In this document: positions 9,534-16,820 of the stretch, in pieces
Numbering within the stretch: the first letter of the stretch is position 1
Layout of the letters: every line of letters starts with the position of its first letter
Assembly (NCBI GenBank): GCA_022821495.1
Contig: JAJEDN010000118.1
Span: 1-64,000 of the forward strand
Reading direction: 5' to 3'
Source: Candidatus Poribacteria bacterium
GTDB lineage: Bacteria; Poribacteria; WGA-4E; WGA-3G
Length of the DNA stretch: 64,000 nt
Notes under the pieces: generated by a model
Database searches by the model: none
Seen by the model: only the letters and a program-made list of their open reading frames with translations
Told to the model about the DNA's origin: nothing
Made by a program: the position numbers and the translations under genes

Positions 9534-10103
9534 TTGGAAATGCATCGAAATCTCTTAATCTTTTGTGTGGTGGTACTGTTTATAGGTGCCGTTATTGCGT
9601 TGAATATCCGCGCTGTCGAGAGTCAGAGCGATAGGGTCCAGCGTGGCAAATATCTCGTAGACGCGGTTGCTGCGTGTGGATATTGTCATACGCCGCGTGC
9701 GGGTGCCGACTATAACATGGACATGTATCTTGCTGGACATCCGGCTGGGCAGTCTGTTCCACGTTATAATTTCCGTATGATCCGAGACGGCATTTTTATC
9801 GTAACTGCGCCACAGCTCAGTGCCTTTTCAGGTGCGTTTGGAACCAGTTTCGCCTCAAACTTGACTCCTGATAAAGAGACGGGGTTAGGCGAATGGACGG
9901 AAGAGATGTTCATCGGAGCACTGCGAACGGGACACCATCAAGGCATCGAAAGCAACCGGAAGATCTTTCCCCCGATGCCGACGAAGCACTACGCCCAAAT
10001 GAACGATGAAGACCTAAAAGCGATCTGGGCATACCTTCGGACGATTAAACCGGTCAGAAACGAAGTTAACCCCGCTTTGGACCACCAAGGCAGACCCAAA
10101 TAA
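9534..10103 (+). CDS. Membrane-anchored or exported c-type cytochrome
   Basis: About 190 residues. An N-terminal hydrophobic segment (residues 6-23) acts as a signal or anchor. A single haem-binding motif CGYCH follows near residue 46. A C-terminal helix pattern (KIFPPMPTKHYAQM...AIWAYLRTIKPV) is typical of diheme/gluconate-dehydrogenase-like cytochrome c domains, with a methionine available as distal ligand. It should carry electrons outside the cytoplasm. The longest frame starts at a TTG (9501), but AAGGAG at 9522-9527 points to TTG 9534 (six bases) or ATG 9540 (twelve bases). The electron donor and acceptor are not encoded nearby. Confidence 0.8.
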   Translation: MEMHRNLLIFCVVVLFIGAVIALNIRAVESQSDRVQRGKYLVDAVAACGYCHTPRAGADYNMDMYLAGHPAGQSVPRYNFRMIRDGIFIVTAPQLSAFSGAFGTSFASNLTPDKETGLGEWTEEMFIGALRTGHHQGIESNRKIFPPMPTKHYAQMNDEDLKAIWAYLRTIKPVRNEVNPALDHQGRPK

Positions 10104-10225
10104 TTGAAAAGGAGTAAGTTGGTCAATGCTTGTCAGTCACTGTTCGCGTTTTAATGGTTTTTGGTCAACACTGACAACTATTTCTGACGTAACTGATAAC
10201 TGACAACTAATAACTGACAACTATT
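10104..10225. repeat. Spacer made of TAACTGATAACTGACAACT-type repeats
   Basis: The 120 bases before the Gfo/Idh gene contain several copies of AACTGACAACTA and TGATAACTGACAACT. The last copy runs directly into the ATG at 10226, so no Shine-Dalgarno is visible. The same family occurs at about 22128-22275, 25606-25720, 28046-28190, 43180-43325, 45575-45783 and 57178-57290. Confidence 0.8.
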
Positions 10226-11299
10226 ATGGCATCAGCAAAAAATCCTGTCCGCATCGCCGTTGTCGGTATGGGTATCGGTAAACCCAACGGAACAGCGCTC
10301 GCCAACAATCCGAGAGGTAAGGTTGTCGCGCTCTGCGATCTATTTGAAGACAAGATGAAAGCCTTCGCTGCGGACCTACCGGACAAAGTTAAATTCTACA
10401 CAGACTACAAAGAGATGTGTAAAGCATCCGATATTGACGCGGTATTTGTCGGCACGCCGAACCAATGGCACGTGCCGATCGCATTAGAGGCGGTGCAGAA
10501 CGGCAAACACGTCATGGTAACGAAACCACTTGCCGACTCTGAAGCCGCGGCGAAGAAATTAGTAACGGCAGCAGAAGCAGCAGGTGTCGTGAATATGATG
10601 TCGCTCTCGACGCGTTTTGGGAAGGAATGCCAATATCTGGGTAACCTCGCACGCGACGACTACTTTGGAGAACTCTATTACGCTCGGGCACGGAGCGTCC
10701 GCAGGAGTGGTATCCCGGACTGGAATCTCGGTTTCATCCAGAAAGGTGGCGGCGCGTTTCGGGATATGGGTGTCCATGTGCTTGACTCGGCGTGGTGGAT
10801 CCTCGGATTACCGAAGCCAATCGCTGTACTCGGTGCTGCAGGTGCGAAGTTCGGTCCCCGAGGCCTCGGCTACTGGAAAGGGACGAAAGCCCCGAAAGAG
10901 CTCTACGAGAAATATGATTCTGACGACTATGCCGGCGGGTTTATTACCTTTGAAGGTGGTACCGGCTTGCAGGTCGAAAGTTTCTGGGCATCACACCAAC
11001 CCGACGAATTTCAGATCGAGTTGTTCGGTACCGAGGCGGGGGCGACGATGAGTCCGTTGCGGCTTTACCGAACCGACAAAAAAGGCGAATTTGAGGATAT
11101 AGACGGAAAGCCTCCAAAAAGTAAGTTTGGAAAGACGTGGGATGCTATTGCCGATCACTTCATTGAATGCATCTTGGATGACGTAACCTGCCAGGCACCC
11201 CTCCGACACGGGTTGGTTGTGCAGCAGATGATGGAAGGGCTGCTCAAAAGTGCTGAGACAGGACGCGAAGTCCATATTGATGCCACTGGAGAAGTTTAG
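10226..11299 (+). CDS. Gfo/Idh/MocA-family oxidoreductase
   Basis: A 357-residue NAD(P)-dependent dehydrogenase, probably acting on a sugar, inositol or related polyol. The Rossmann motif is VVGMGIGKPNGTA near residue 12. The family's EKP-type motif appears as VTKPLA near residue 95, and the catalytic-domain signature GGGAFRDMGVHVLD near residue 175. The C-terminal half matches the Gfo/Idh sheet domain. No twin-arginine signal is present, so it is cytoplasmic. The PhyH gene begins four bases after its stop, indicating cotranscription. This pairing of sugar dehydrogenase with PhyH suggests one catabolic or modification route, by inference. Confidence 0.85.
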   Translation: MASAKNPVRIAVVGMGIGKPNGTALANNPRGKVVALCDLFEDKMKAFAADLPDKVKFYTDYKEMCKASDIDAVFVGTPNQWHVPIALEAVQNGKHVMVTKPLADSEAAAKKLVTAAEAAGVVNMMSLSTRFGKECQYLGNLARDDYFGELYYARARSVRRSGIPDWNLGFIQKGGGAFRDMGVHVLDSAWWILGLPKPIAVLGAAGAKFGPRGLGYWKGTKAPKELYEKYDSDDYAGGFITFEGGTGLQVESFWASHQPDEFQIELFGTEAGATMSPLRLYRTDKKGEFEDIDGKPPKSKFGKTWDAIADHFIECILDDVTCQAPLRHGLVVQQMMEGLLKSAETGREVHIDATGEV

Positions 11300-11302
11300 A
11301 AA

Positions 11303-12010
11303 ATGCCTCTCGACATGACAACACTACGCAACGATTTCGTGGAAACCGGTTTCGCTATCGCACCGAATCTGTTTCAGCGCGACGAAGCGCAACGGCTTAA
11401 GTCCGAGTGTATTGACATTCTGGAAGCGGTTAAAGCAGAGACGGGTGCAGTCGCTGGACACGGTGTTTATGTGGGTTTGGCTGCCCGGAGTCCGGTTTTT
11501 CAAACCGCAGTCGGTGATACACGATTACTCGATATTTTGGAAGGCATCCTCGCGCCAGATATCGAGTTTCTGAGCGACAAGGTGGTTTTTAAGAGTGAAT
11601 CAACGACGTTCGCGAGTCCTTGGCACCAAGATTGGCACTATTGGCACGGTGCTCACAAAGTCTCGATCTGGGTGGCACTCGACGATGCGACTGTTGAAAA
11701 CGGGTGCCTTAAACTCTTTCCGGGTTCTCATAAGTCCGCTATTGTCCACGACGGTGATGCGAGTGACGGACACGGGTTTGGAAATCGGCTCCGTCCGGGT
11801 GCTGTTGATGAAAATCTCGCTGTCACCGCTGAGATTGAAGCGGGCGGTGCCGTCTTTTTCCACGATTTGACGCTCCATTCGAGCCACCCGAACCGTTCTG
11901 GCGAAGAACGCTGGGTCTGGATTCCGACATACCGCGACGCAAAAGCGGAGGATACGGATTATCCGTGGGCTGTGGCTGCGAAGGTTTTGCGCGGCCAAAA
12001 GATTGTCTGA
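11303..12010 (+). CDS. Phytanoyl-CoA dioxygenase family protein
   Basis: A 235-residue Fe(II)/2-oxoglutarate oxygenase of the PhyH family. The HxD iron motif is seen as WHQDW near residue 108, the distal histidine in LTLHSSHPNRSG near residue 195, and the 2-oxoglutarate arginine in the same stretch. It should hydroxylate or oxidatively cleave a small organic substrate. Only four bases separate it from the upstream Gfo/Idh gene, and a sugar isomerase-like gene follows. The actual substrate cannot be deduced, and phytanoyl-CoA itself is unlikely to be implied by the family name. Confidence 0.85.
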   Translation: MPLDMTTLRNDFVETGFAIAPNLFQRDEAQRLKSECIDILEAVKAETGAVAGHGVYVGLAARSPVFQTAVGDTRLLDILEGILAPDIEFLSDKVVFKSESTTFASPWHQDWHYWHGAHKVSIWVALDDATVENGCLKLFPGSHKSAIVHDGDASDGHGFGNRLRPGAVDENLAVTAEIEAGGAVFFHDLTLHSSHPNRSGEERWVWIPTYRDAKAEDTDYPWAVAAKVLRGQKIV

Positions 12011-12062
12011 ATCAGGATTTACAAGATAAGAGGATTCGCTGGATTAGAGACAGTGAGGTTCT

Positions 12063-12332
12063 AAAACGTTAGCCCGTAATGAAGCAGATCGCTTATGGGG
12101 TTTTTGCTTGGGTGTTTCTTCAAGTACGCCGCAAAATGGAGGGCGACTTTACGGGAAAGAACATGAAAGTTTCTAACTCGCCTGACCGAACCGCAAGGAA
12201 ATATAAACACATGTTCTGTCCGGTGTAACATCAAAAACGTTAGCCCGTAATGAAATGGAGGGCGGCTTTACGGGAAAGGACGTGAAAGTTTCTAACTCGC
12301 CTGACCGAACCGCAAGGAAATATAAAAATATG
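12063..12332 (+). promoter_or_regulatory. Duplicated structured leader before the isomerase gene
   Basis: Two copies of one leader (12063-12213 and 12234-12332). Each has a hairpin (CCCGTAA...TTTACGGG), the block TACGGGAAAG, about 20 bases, then CCTGACCGAACCGCAAGG (12181-12198 and 12300-12317), then exactly 12 AT-rich bases and ATG. Copy 1 opens only a five-codon frame (12211-12228, ATG to TAA). Copy 2 opens the isomerase. Copy 1 also carries a roughly 50-base insertion with the short repeat at 12097-12121. The same leader plan recurs at 26793, 28692, 37776, 48747 and 52110 on the other strand. Confidence 0.7.
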
Positions 12333-13184
12333 TTTAAGAACTTGAGCACGGGAGCAATTGGCATCCGGGCAAATATGACAGAAGGCTTAGCATTAGCAAA
12401 AAATTCGGGTTTTGAAGGTCTGGATCTTAGCATCGACGAAGCCAACCAACTCGCACAAGAGCATTCCGTGCAATACGTCAAAGACCTCTGGTCGGAAGCA
12501 GGGATTGCGATGGGCGGTTGGGGATTCGGTGTTAATTGGCGCGGTCCCGAGGCTGACTTTAATGCGGGTTTAGCGCAGCTACCGGAACGTGCGGCACTCG
12601 CGGCGGAACTCGGTTGCTACCGAACGACGACCGTTGTCGGTCCTGCTTCAAACGATATGACCTTTCAGGAGAATTGGGATTTTTCTGTCAAACGATTGCG
12701 TTCCGTCACCGAGATTCTCAAAGACCATGGGCATTCACTCGGACTTGAGTTTATCGGACCCGCAACGAGCCGCAAAGGCTCTACGTACCTCTTCGCCTAT
12801 TCAATGGATGCGATGTTAGGACTTGCTGCTGCTGTCGGCACTGGGAACGTTGGGCTGTTGTTTGATACATGGCACTGGTACACCTGCCGTTCCACGACTG
12901 ACGATGTTCGCAAACTCTCCGCATCAGATGTCGTTTACGTCCACATCAACGATGCACCTGCTGGCATCGACCCATATGATCAGATTGATAATATCAGATG
13001 CCTTCCTGCTGAGACGGGTGTGATCCCGCTCACTGAATTGATGCAAATCCTGACGGAGATCGGTTACGAAGGACCTGTGACACCCGAACCTTTCAGCGAG
13101 AAGGTGAACGGCATGGAACCCGCAGACGCAGCAAAAGCCACCGCGGAATCACTGGATCAGGTATGGGAAAACGCGGGGTTGTAG
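12330..13184 (+). CDS. Sugar phosphate isomerase/epimerase-like TIM-barrel protein
   Basis: About 284 residues of the xylose isomerase-like/AP endonuclease 2 TIM-barrel family, which isomerises or epimerises sugars and inosose-type compounds with a divalent metal. Metal-ligand positions are suggested by GLEFIGP, LLFDTWHWY, VYVHINDAP and the final PEPFSE. An upstream in-frame ATG at 12255 would add 25 residues encoded by the repeated leader, so the start is placed at 12330, twelve bases after the CCTGACCGAACCGCAAGG box. It follows the Gfo/Idh-PhyH pair and precedes RraA, consistent with a small carbohydrate or polyol pathway. Confidence 0.82.
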   Translation: MFKNLSTGAIGIRANMTEGLALAKNSGFEGLDLSIDEANQLAQEHSVQYVKDLWSEAGIAMGGWGFGVNWRGPEADFNAGLAQLPERAALAAELGCYRTTTVVGPASNDMTFQENWDFSVKRLRSVTEILKDHGHSLGLEFIGPATSRKGSTYLFAYSMDAMLGLAAAVGTGNVGLLFDTWHWYTCRSTTDDVRKLSASDVVYVHINDAPAGIDPYDQIDNIRCLPAETGVIPLTELMQILTEIGYEGPVTPEPFSEKVNGMEPADAAKATAESLDQVWENAGL

Positions 13185-13263
13185 GTGCAATTTCCTATAC
13201 TGGACGCATAGAATTAGGACATCGGCTCACGGACATCTATCAGTACTGGTATCGCGCAGCGTA

Positions 13264-13917
13264 TTGGAATGGCAAATACCCGTATATTCTCATGTCATCT
13301 ACCTGCGCCCAGATGCTGGTAGAACAGACTCAGGGTCCTATGAACAACAGATAGCAGGTCATCAAGTTTTTGTTCAGTACCGAGTTTTTCGTCTGATTGA
13401 GATGGATGGGGAGCAGGTGCTTGATGCGCGTGCAGCCGGTTTACTTCCGTTCACACCCTTGATGAAACGTCCTATTGGTGTAGATGCTGAGGAGTGGTTG
13501 CGACGTTGTGTCCGGGTTGCAGATAGTATAGAGGTTTCTGATAAAGCGGAGTATCTGGCATGTCTCGCAGTTTTAGGGAATTTAGTTTACGAACCACAAA
13601 CGGTTTTATCTATTATTTCGGAGGAAACGATGCAAGAATCAACACTCATTCAATACATAGCGGAAAAAGCAACAGCGGAAGCACATCAACAAGGAATCCA
13701 ACAAGGAATTCAACAAGGTGGAAAAACCCGTGTGCTTGAAGATATCCTTGAAGTAATAGCGTTCGGTTTAGGCGCGAACGCGGCACAACGTTTCAAACCT
13801 GCCCTTTATGCGATTGACGACCTACAACGTCTCAAAGGCTTATTACGTGCTGCGCTCTCGGCAGAAAATCCAGAAGATTTCCAGCAGGCACTCGATTCAA
13901 GTAATAGCGAGACCTAA
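13264..13917 (+). pseudogene. 5'-truncated Rpn/PD-(D/E)XK-type transposase-nuclease relative
   Basis: The readable frame gives 217 residues beginning inside a family I associate with Rpn recombination-promoting nucleases: IPVYSHVIYLRPDAG, then GHQVFVQYRVFRLIEMDG. A Gln-rich HQQGIQQGIQQGGKTR linker and a C-terminal helical domain (LKGLLRAALSAENPEDF) follow. Homology-like sequence continues upstream of the ATG (about 13210) but the N-terminal nuclease core of roughly 80 residues is missing, because the isomerase stop lies at 13184. It is therefore most likely a decayed, inactive copy fused by deletion to the preceding operon. Confidence 0.5.
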
Positions 13918-13974
13918 CCGCGTAAATCAACATGAACAAGGCAGATTTTAGCAAATATAGGAGTATGACGCAAC

Positions 13975-14781
13975 GTGCAACTTATTGATAAAGAGAGCAT
14001 CCTCGCGATGACACACTTATGGGAAGGCGATCGGTTTCCTGACGGACGACCCCGCGTTCCCGACGATATCATTCAACGCATGAAGGCTATCAGTATCGAG
14101 CAGGCGTGGGGTGTTCTGCACGGCAACAACTATAAGCTCCAATTCGCTGGCGATTGGATGAACCTCCATCCAGATCGAGTGCTTGTCGGTAGAGCGGTGA
14201 CATGCGCATTTGTGCCCATCCGCCCTGATTTCAACGATGCTATCGCTGCACAAGGTGAAAAAGAGGGACGCGTCGGTGGTCAAAACTCGTGGGTGATTGA
14301 TACGCTCGTCCGCGATGATGTGATTGTCGTGGATCTCTTCGGTAAAGTGAAGGACGGCACTTTCGCTGGTGATAACCTCGGTAATTCTATCTATGCGAAA
14401 ACTGGGACGGGTATGGTCATCGACGGTGGTATCCGGGATCTGGACGGTATCTATGAATTGCCTAATTTTTCTACATTCGTGCGCGGTGTGGATCCGACAG
14501 GGATTGCGAACGTCACCCTCACTGGCATCAATATCCCCATCCGTATTGCGGAGGCGACTGTTTTACCGGGAGATGTGGTTTTAGGGAGGCGCGGCGGTGT
14601 TATCTTTATCCCACCGCATTTCGCGCAGCAGGTGGTCGAACAAGGCGAAGAGGTGGCACTCCGAGATCGGTTCGGGCATCAACGGTTGCGGGAGGGTAAA
14701 TATACGCCGGGTGAAATAGATCGGAAATGGTCGGAGGAGATTGAGGCGGATTTTGCTGAATGGCGTGAAAATCAGGAATGA
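13975..14781 (+). CDS. RraA-family aldolase/decarboxylase-like protein
   Basis: A 268-residue member of the RraA/HMG-aldolase fold. Members either cleave 4-hydroxy-4-methyl-2-oxoglutarate-type acids or bind RNase E. The family signature VIDGGIRDLDGI is near residue 150, preceded by GDNLGNSIYAK near residue 130, which forms the substrate/metal pocket of HMG aldolases. The C-terminal GDVVLGRRGGVIFIPP is typical. Translation starts at GTG 13975, eleven bases after AGGAG; an ATG at 13965 is in another frame that stops quickly. The extra N-terminus fits the catabolic aldolase subgroup better than the E. coli regulator. Context suggests carbon catabolism. Confidence 0.8.
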   Translation: MQLIDKESILAMTHLWEGDRFPDGRPRVPDDIIQRMKAISIEQAWGVLHGNNYKLQFAGDWMNLHPDRVLVGRAVTCAFVPIRPDFNDAIAAQGEKEGRVGGQNSWVIDTLVRDDVIVVDLFGKVKDGTFAGDNLGNSIYAKTGTGMVIDGGIRDLDGIYELPNFSTFVRGVDPTGIANVTLTGINIPIRIAEATVLPGDVVLGRRGGVIFIPPHFAQQVVEQGEEVALRDRFGHQRLREGKYTPGEIDRKWSEEIEADFAEWRENQE

Positions 14782-14857
14782 AAGCCGCTATTCAAATTGC
14801 TAACGACGCACATTTCTGTTAAAATTAAAGGAAGAACACGCAGATACAAAGTGAAGC

Positions 14858-15706
14858 ATGAAACCTGTTAACGACTTCGCACGCAAACAGCACAAATATA
14901 TGCCAACCTTCGCGAAAGCGACTGGGAAACCCACCGTTTACATACCCGGCTACTCCTACGAAGACGAGGAACATATACCTACAACCGGATTCCACGGAGA
15001 ACAGATCAGCATCTTGTACGAACAACTCTCCAGTTATTTCGCAACGCAACCACACATCTATGTCGGCGTTGACAACTTCATCTACTACCGTGAAGGCGAT
15101 GTCACGAAAAGTGTCGCGCCCGATATTTATGTCGTTTTAGGTGCAGCGAAATTTCCACTCCGCAGGAGTTTCTACACCTGGGCAGAAGGTGCGACACCAA
15201 CGGTTGTTTTTGAGTTCCTATCGGATTCGACAGCCAATGAGGACCGAAAAGAAAAAGTACATATCTATCTGCGGGATATGGGGGTACAGGAGTACTTTCT
15301 CCATCAACCTGAGATGGAGAAACCTGCAGAGTTTCGCGGGTGGCGGCGGGAACCTTCAGGCACCATTGTTGAGATAACCTCCGATCCGCGGGGTGCCTTG
15401 TTCAGCGAGTCATTAAACCTGTCGTTCCGGTGGACAGATCAACACCATAGCCATGTCCGGTTGTTGCGTCCATACTTGCCCGATGGCACCCCGATCACGA
15501 CGGCTATAGAGGAGCGGAACCTTCACGCTGCAGCAAAAAAGCGTGTGGAAGCAGCGGAACTGGGGCTGGAAGAAGCAGAGCTCCGTGTAGAAGCAGAACG
15601 GGATCTTCGCGCAGAAGCGGAAGCCCGGGCTGCAGAAGAGACGGTTCGGCGGCAGGCGTTAGAACGTGAGTTAGAACAACTCCGCCGAGAACTCGAAAAC
15701 CGATAA
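14858..15706 (+). CDS. Uma2-family endonuclease-like protein with C-terminal coiled coil
   Basis: A 282-residue protein of the Uma2 (DUF820) PD-(D/E)XK nuclease-like family. Core motifs are VAPDIYVVLG near residue 90 and VVFEFLSDSTANEDRKEKVHIY near residues 115-135, giving the D...E.K pattern of the fold. The last 70 residues are a charged Ala/Glu/Arg coiled coil. Uma2 families are greatly expanded in some cyanobacteria, planctomycetes and poribacteria, and their role is unsettled. It stands alone beside a broken transposase. A second Uma2 protein is at 57357-57926. Confidence 0.8.
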   Translation: MKPVNDFARKQHKYMPTFAKATGKPTVYIPGYSYEDEEHIPTTGFHGEQISILYEQLSSYFATQPHIYVGVDNFIYYREGDVTKSVAPDIYVVLGAAKFPLRRSFYTWAEGATPTVVFEFLSDSTANEDRKEKVHIYLRDMGVQEYFLHQPEMEKPAEFRGWRREPSGTIVEITSDPRGALFSESLNLSFRWTDQHHSHVRLLRPYLPDGTPITTAIEERNLHAAAKKRVEAAELGLEEAELRVEAERDLRAEAEARAAEETVRRQALERELEQLRRELENR

Positions 15707-15863
15707 CAGAAAATATGCCTGCACTTGTAAGTGGTGTCGCATAACCTGTTAGGTTGTGCATCGTTGTTTCGCAAAATGGCGAGCGAACCAAAAGTGAGGT
15801 CTATCTGAATCAATGTGAATTTGATAAATAATTGAGGGTGGTTCATAAATAAAGTTGAGTCGT

Positions 15864-15931
15864 GTCAGGATAATGGGTATCCTTTAATGAAAAGCAACCC
15901 ATTGAAGGAGTTTCCCATGTATTATCCTGAC
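15864..15931. repeat. Inverted repeat at the transposase start
   Basis: GTCAGGATAAT (15864-15874) is the reverse complement of ATTATCCTGAC (15921-15931), whose second arm lies in the first codons of the transposase gene. The hairpin would include AAGGAG and the ATG, so it could hide the ribosome site, as found in some insertion sequences. Confidence 0.55.
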
Positions 15932-16447
15932 ATGAAAGATTATATCACATTTTTGTTTTCTTTACTTGACGAGTTTCTTGAAAGCAAAGAAATCGCTACC
16001 TATCAAGGTAGACCCAAGATTTATTCAGATGCTTCCTTAGTCGTCTTTTACACCCTAATGATGTTGAAGCAAATCAATGCGATTCGCGGGCAGCATCAGT
16101 GGTTATACACGCATCCGATTATGCTTGAAAGGCTCCGGTTGTCATCTTGTCCCTCTCGTTCGACACTCGGTCGCCGATATAAAGCCTTGGCAGTGTTTGT
16201 CAGTGAGTTTTCTGAGTTCATTGTAGATTCAGGCGTTTCAAGGAGATACGGTTTTTCACACGATCTGGCTTATGAAGATAAGAGTTTATTCAAAGCAAAG
16301 GGTTCCGTCTGGCACTTCAACCCTTTTTATTTCTCGGATGGAATATCTACAGCATGGCAGTACAAAATTAACGTTAGCACTTCATTTATCTTTTCAAGTT
16401 TCCCAAAATTTTACACACCCACTCTAAAGTTTTCGTTTGACATTTAA
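15917..16447 (+). pseudogene. Truncated DDE-type IS transposase
   Basis: The start is ATG 15917, six bases after AAGGAG (15905-15910), in place of the upstream in-frame ATG 15887. The first 130 or so residues read like an IS4/IS5/IS1182-type transposase N-terminus, with a helical DNA-binding part, SRSTLGRRYKAL, and LAYEDKSLFKAKGSVWH, probably leading into the first catalytic aspartate region. After SVWH (about 16315) the frame continues as low-complexity unrelated sequence and stops, so the catalytic core is gone. It marks a recombination junction at the left edge of the accessory pair at 16.8-20.1 kb. Confidence 0.65.
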
Positions 16448-16466
16448 ACAGAAAACATGGTATAAT
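16437..16466 (+). promoter_or_regulatory. Consensus sigma-70 promoter upstream of the GIY-YIG-like/vWA pair
   Basis: TTGACA at 16437-16442 and TATAAT at 16461-16466 are both perfect consensus hexamers with an 18-base spacer. Transcription would start near 16473, giving a leader of about 350 bases before the next gene. No other recognisable gene lies in that leader (16467-16820). Confidence 0.65.
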
Positions 16467-16820
16467 TTCTTATAAAGTTTAGGCAGTTTTAAACATAGTA
16501 CTCCATTGGTGTTCTGTCCACTATAAAATGAAAGTATTTAGAATGCGTCTGGCTTCCGAGTTGTGCTCGCGATCTCTGCCCTCTTCAACTTTGGCGTGAA
16601 AAAGCACAAGCGTGCAGGGGTGCTGCGATTTTCTGCTTCGGTATAAATGTACTGTTGGGTTTAGTTACGTCCCAAACCGAAACTCGAAAACAGGTCCTGG
16701 AAACTCACGCAGATTGTCCGAATTTTTAATCTTTATTATCCCACTTGTAAGTCACGTTCGCCTTCCCAGCATAGTTTGCCAAGTCTTGCTATACAAGGTA
16801 ACACCATCGCCCACCGCAGA

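Noticed and set aside
13163-13354. 63-codon frame overlapping the isomerase end
   Set aside because: It is out of frame with the Rpn-like sequence, starts inside the isomerase gene and ends where the better frame continues.
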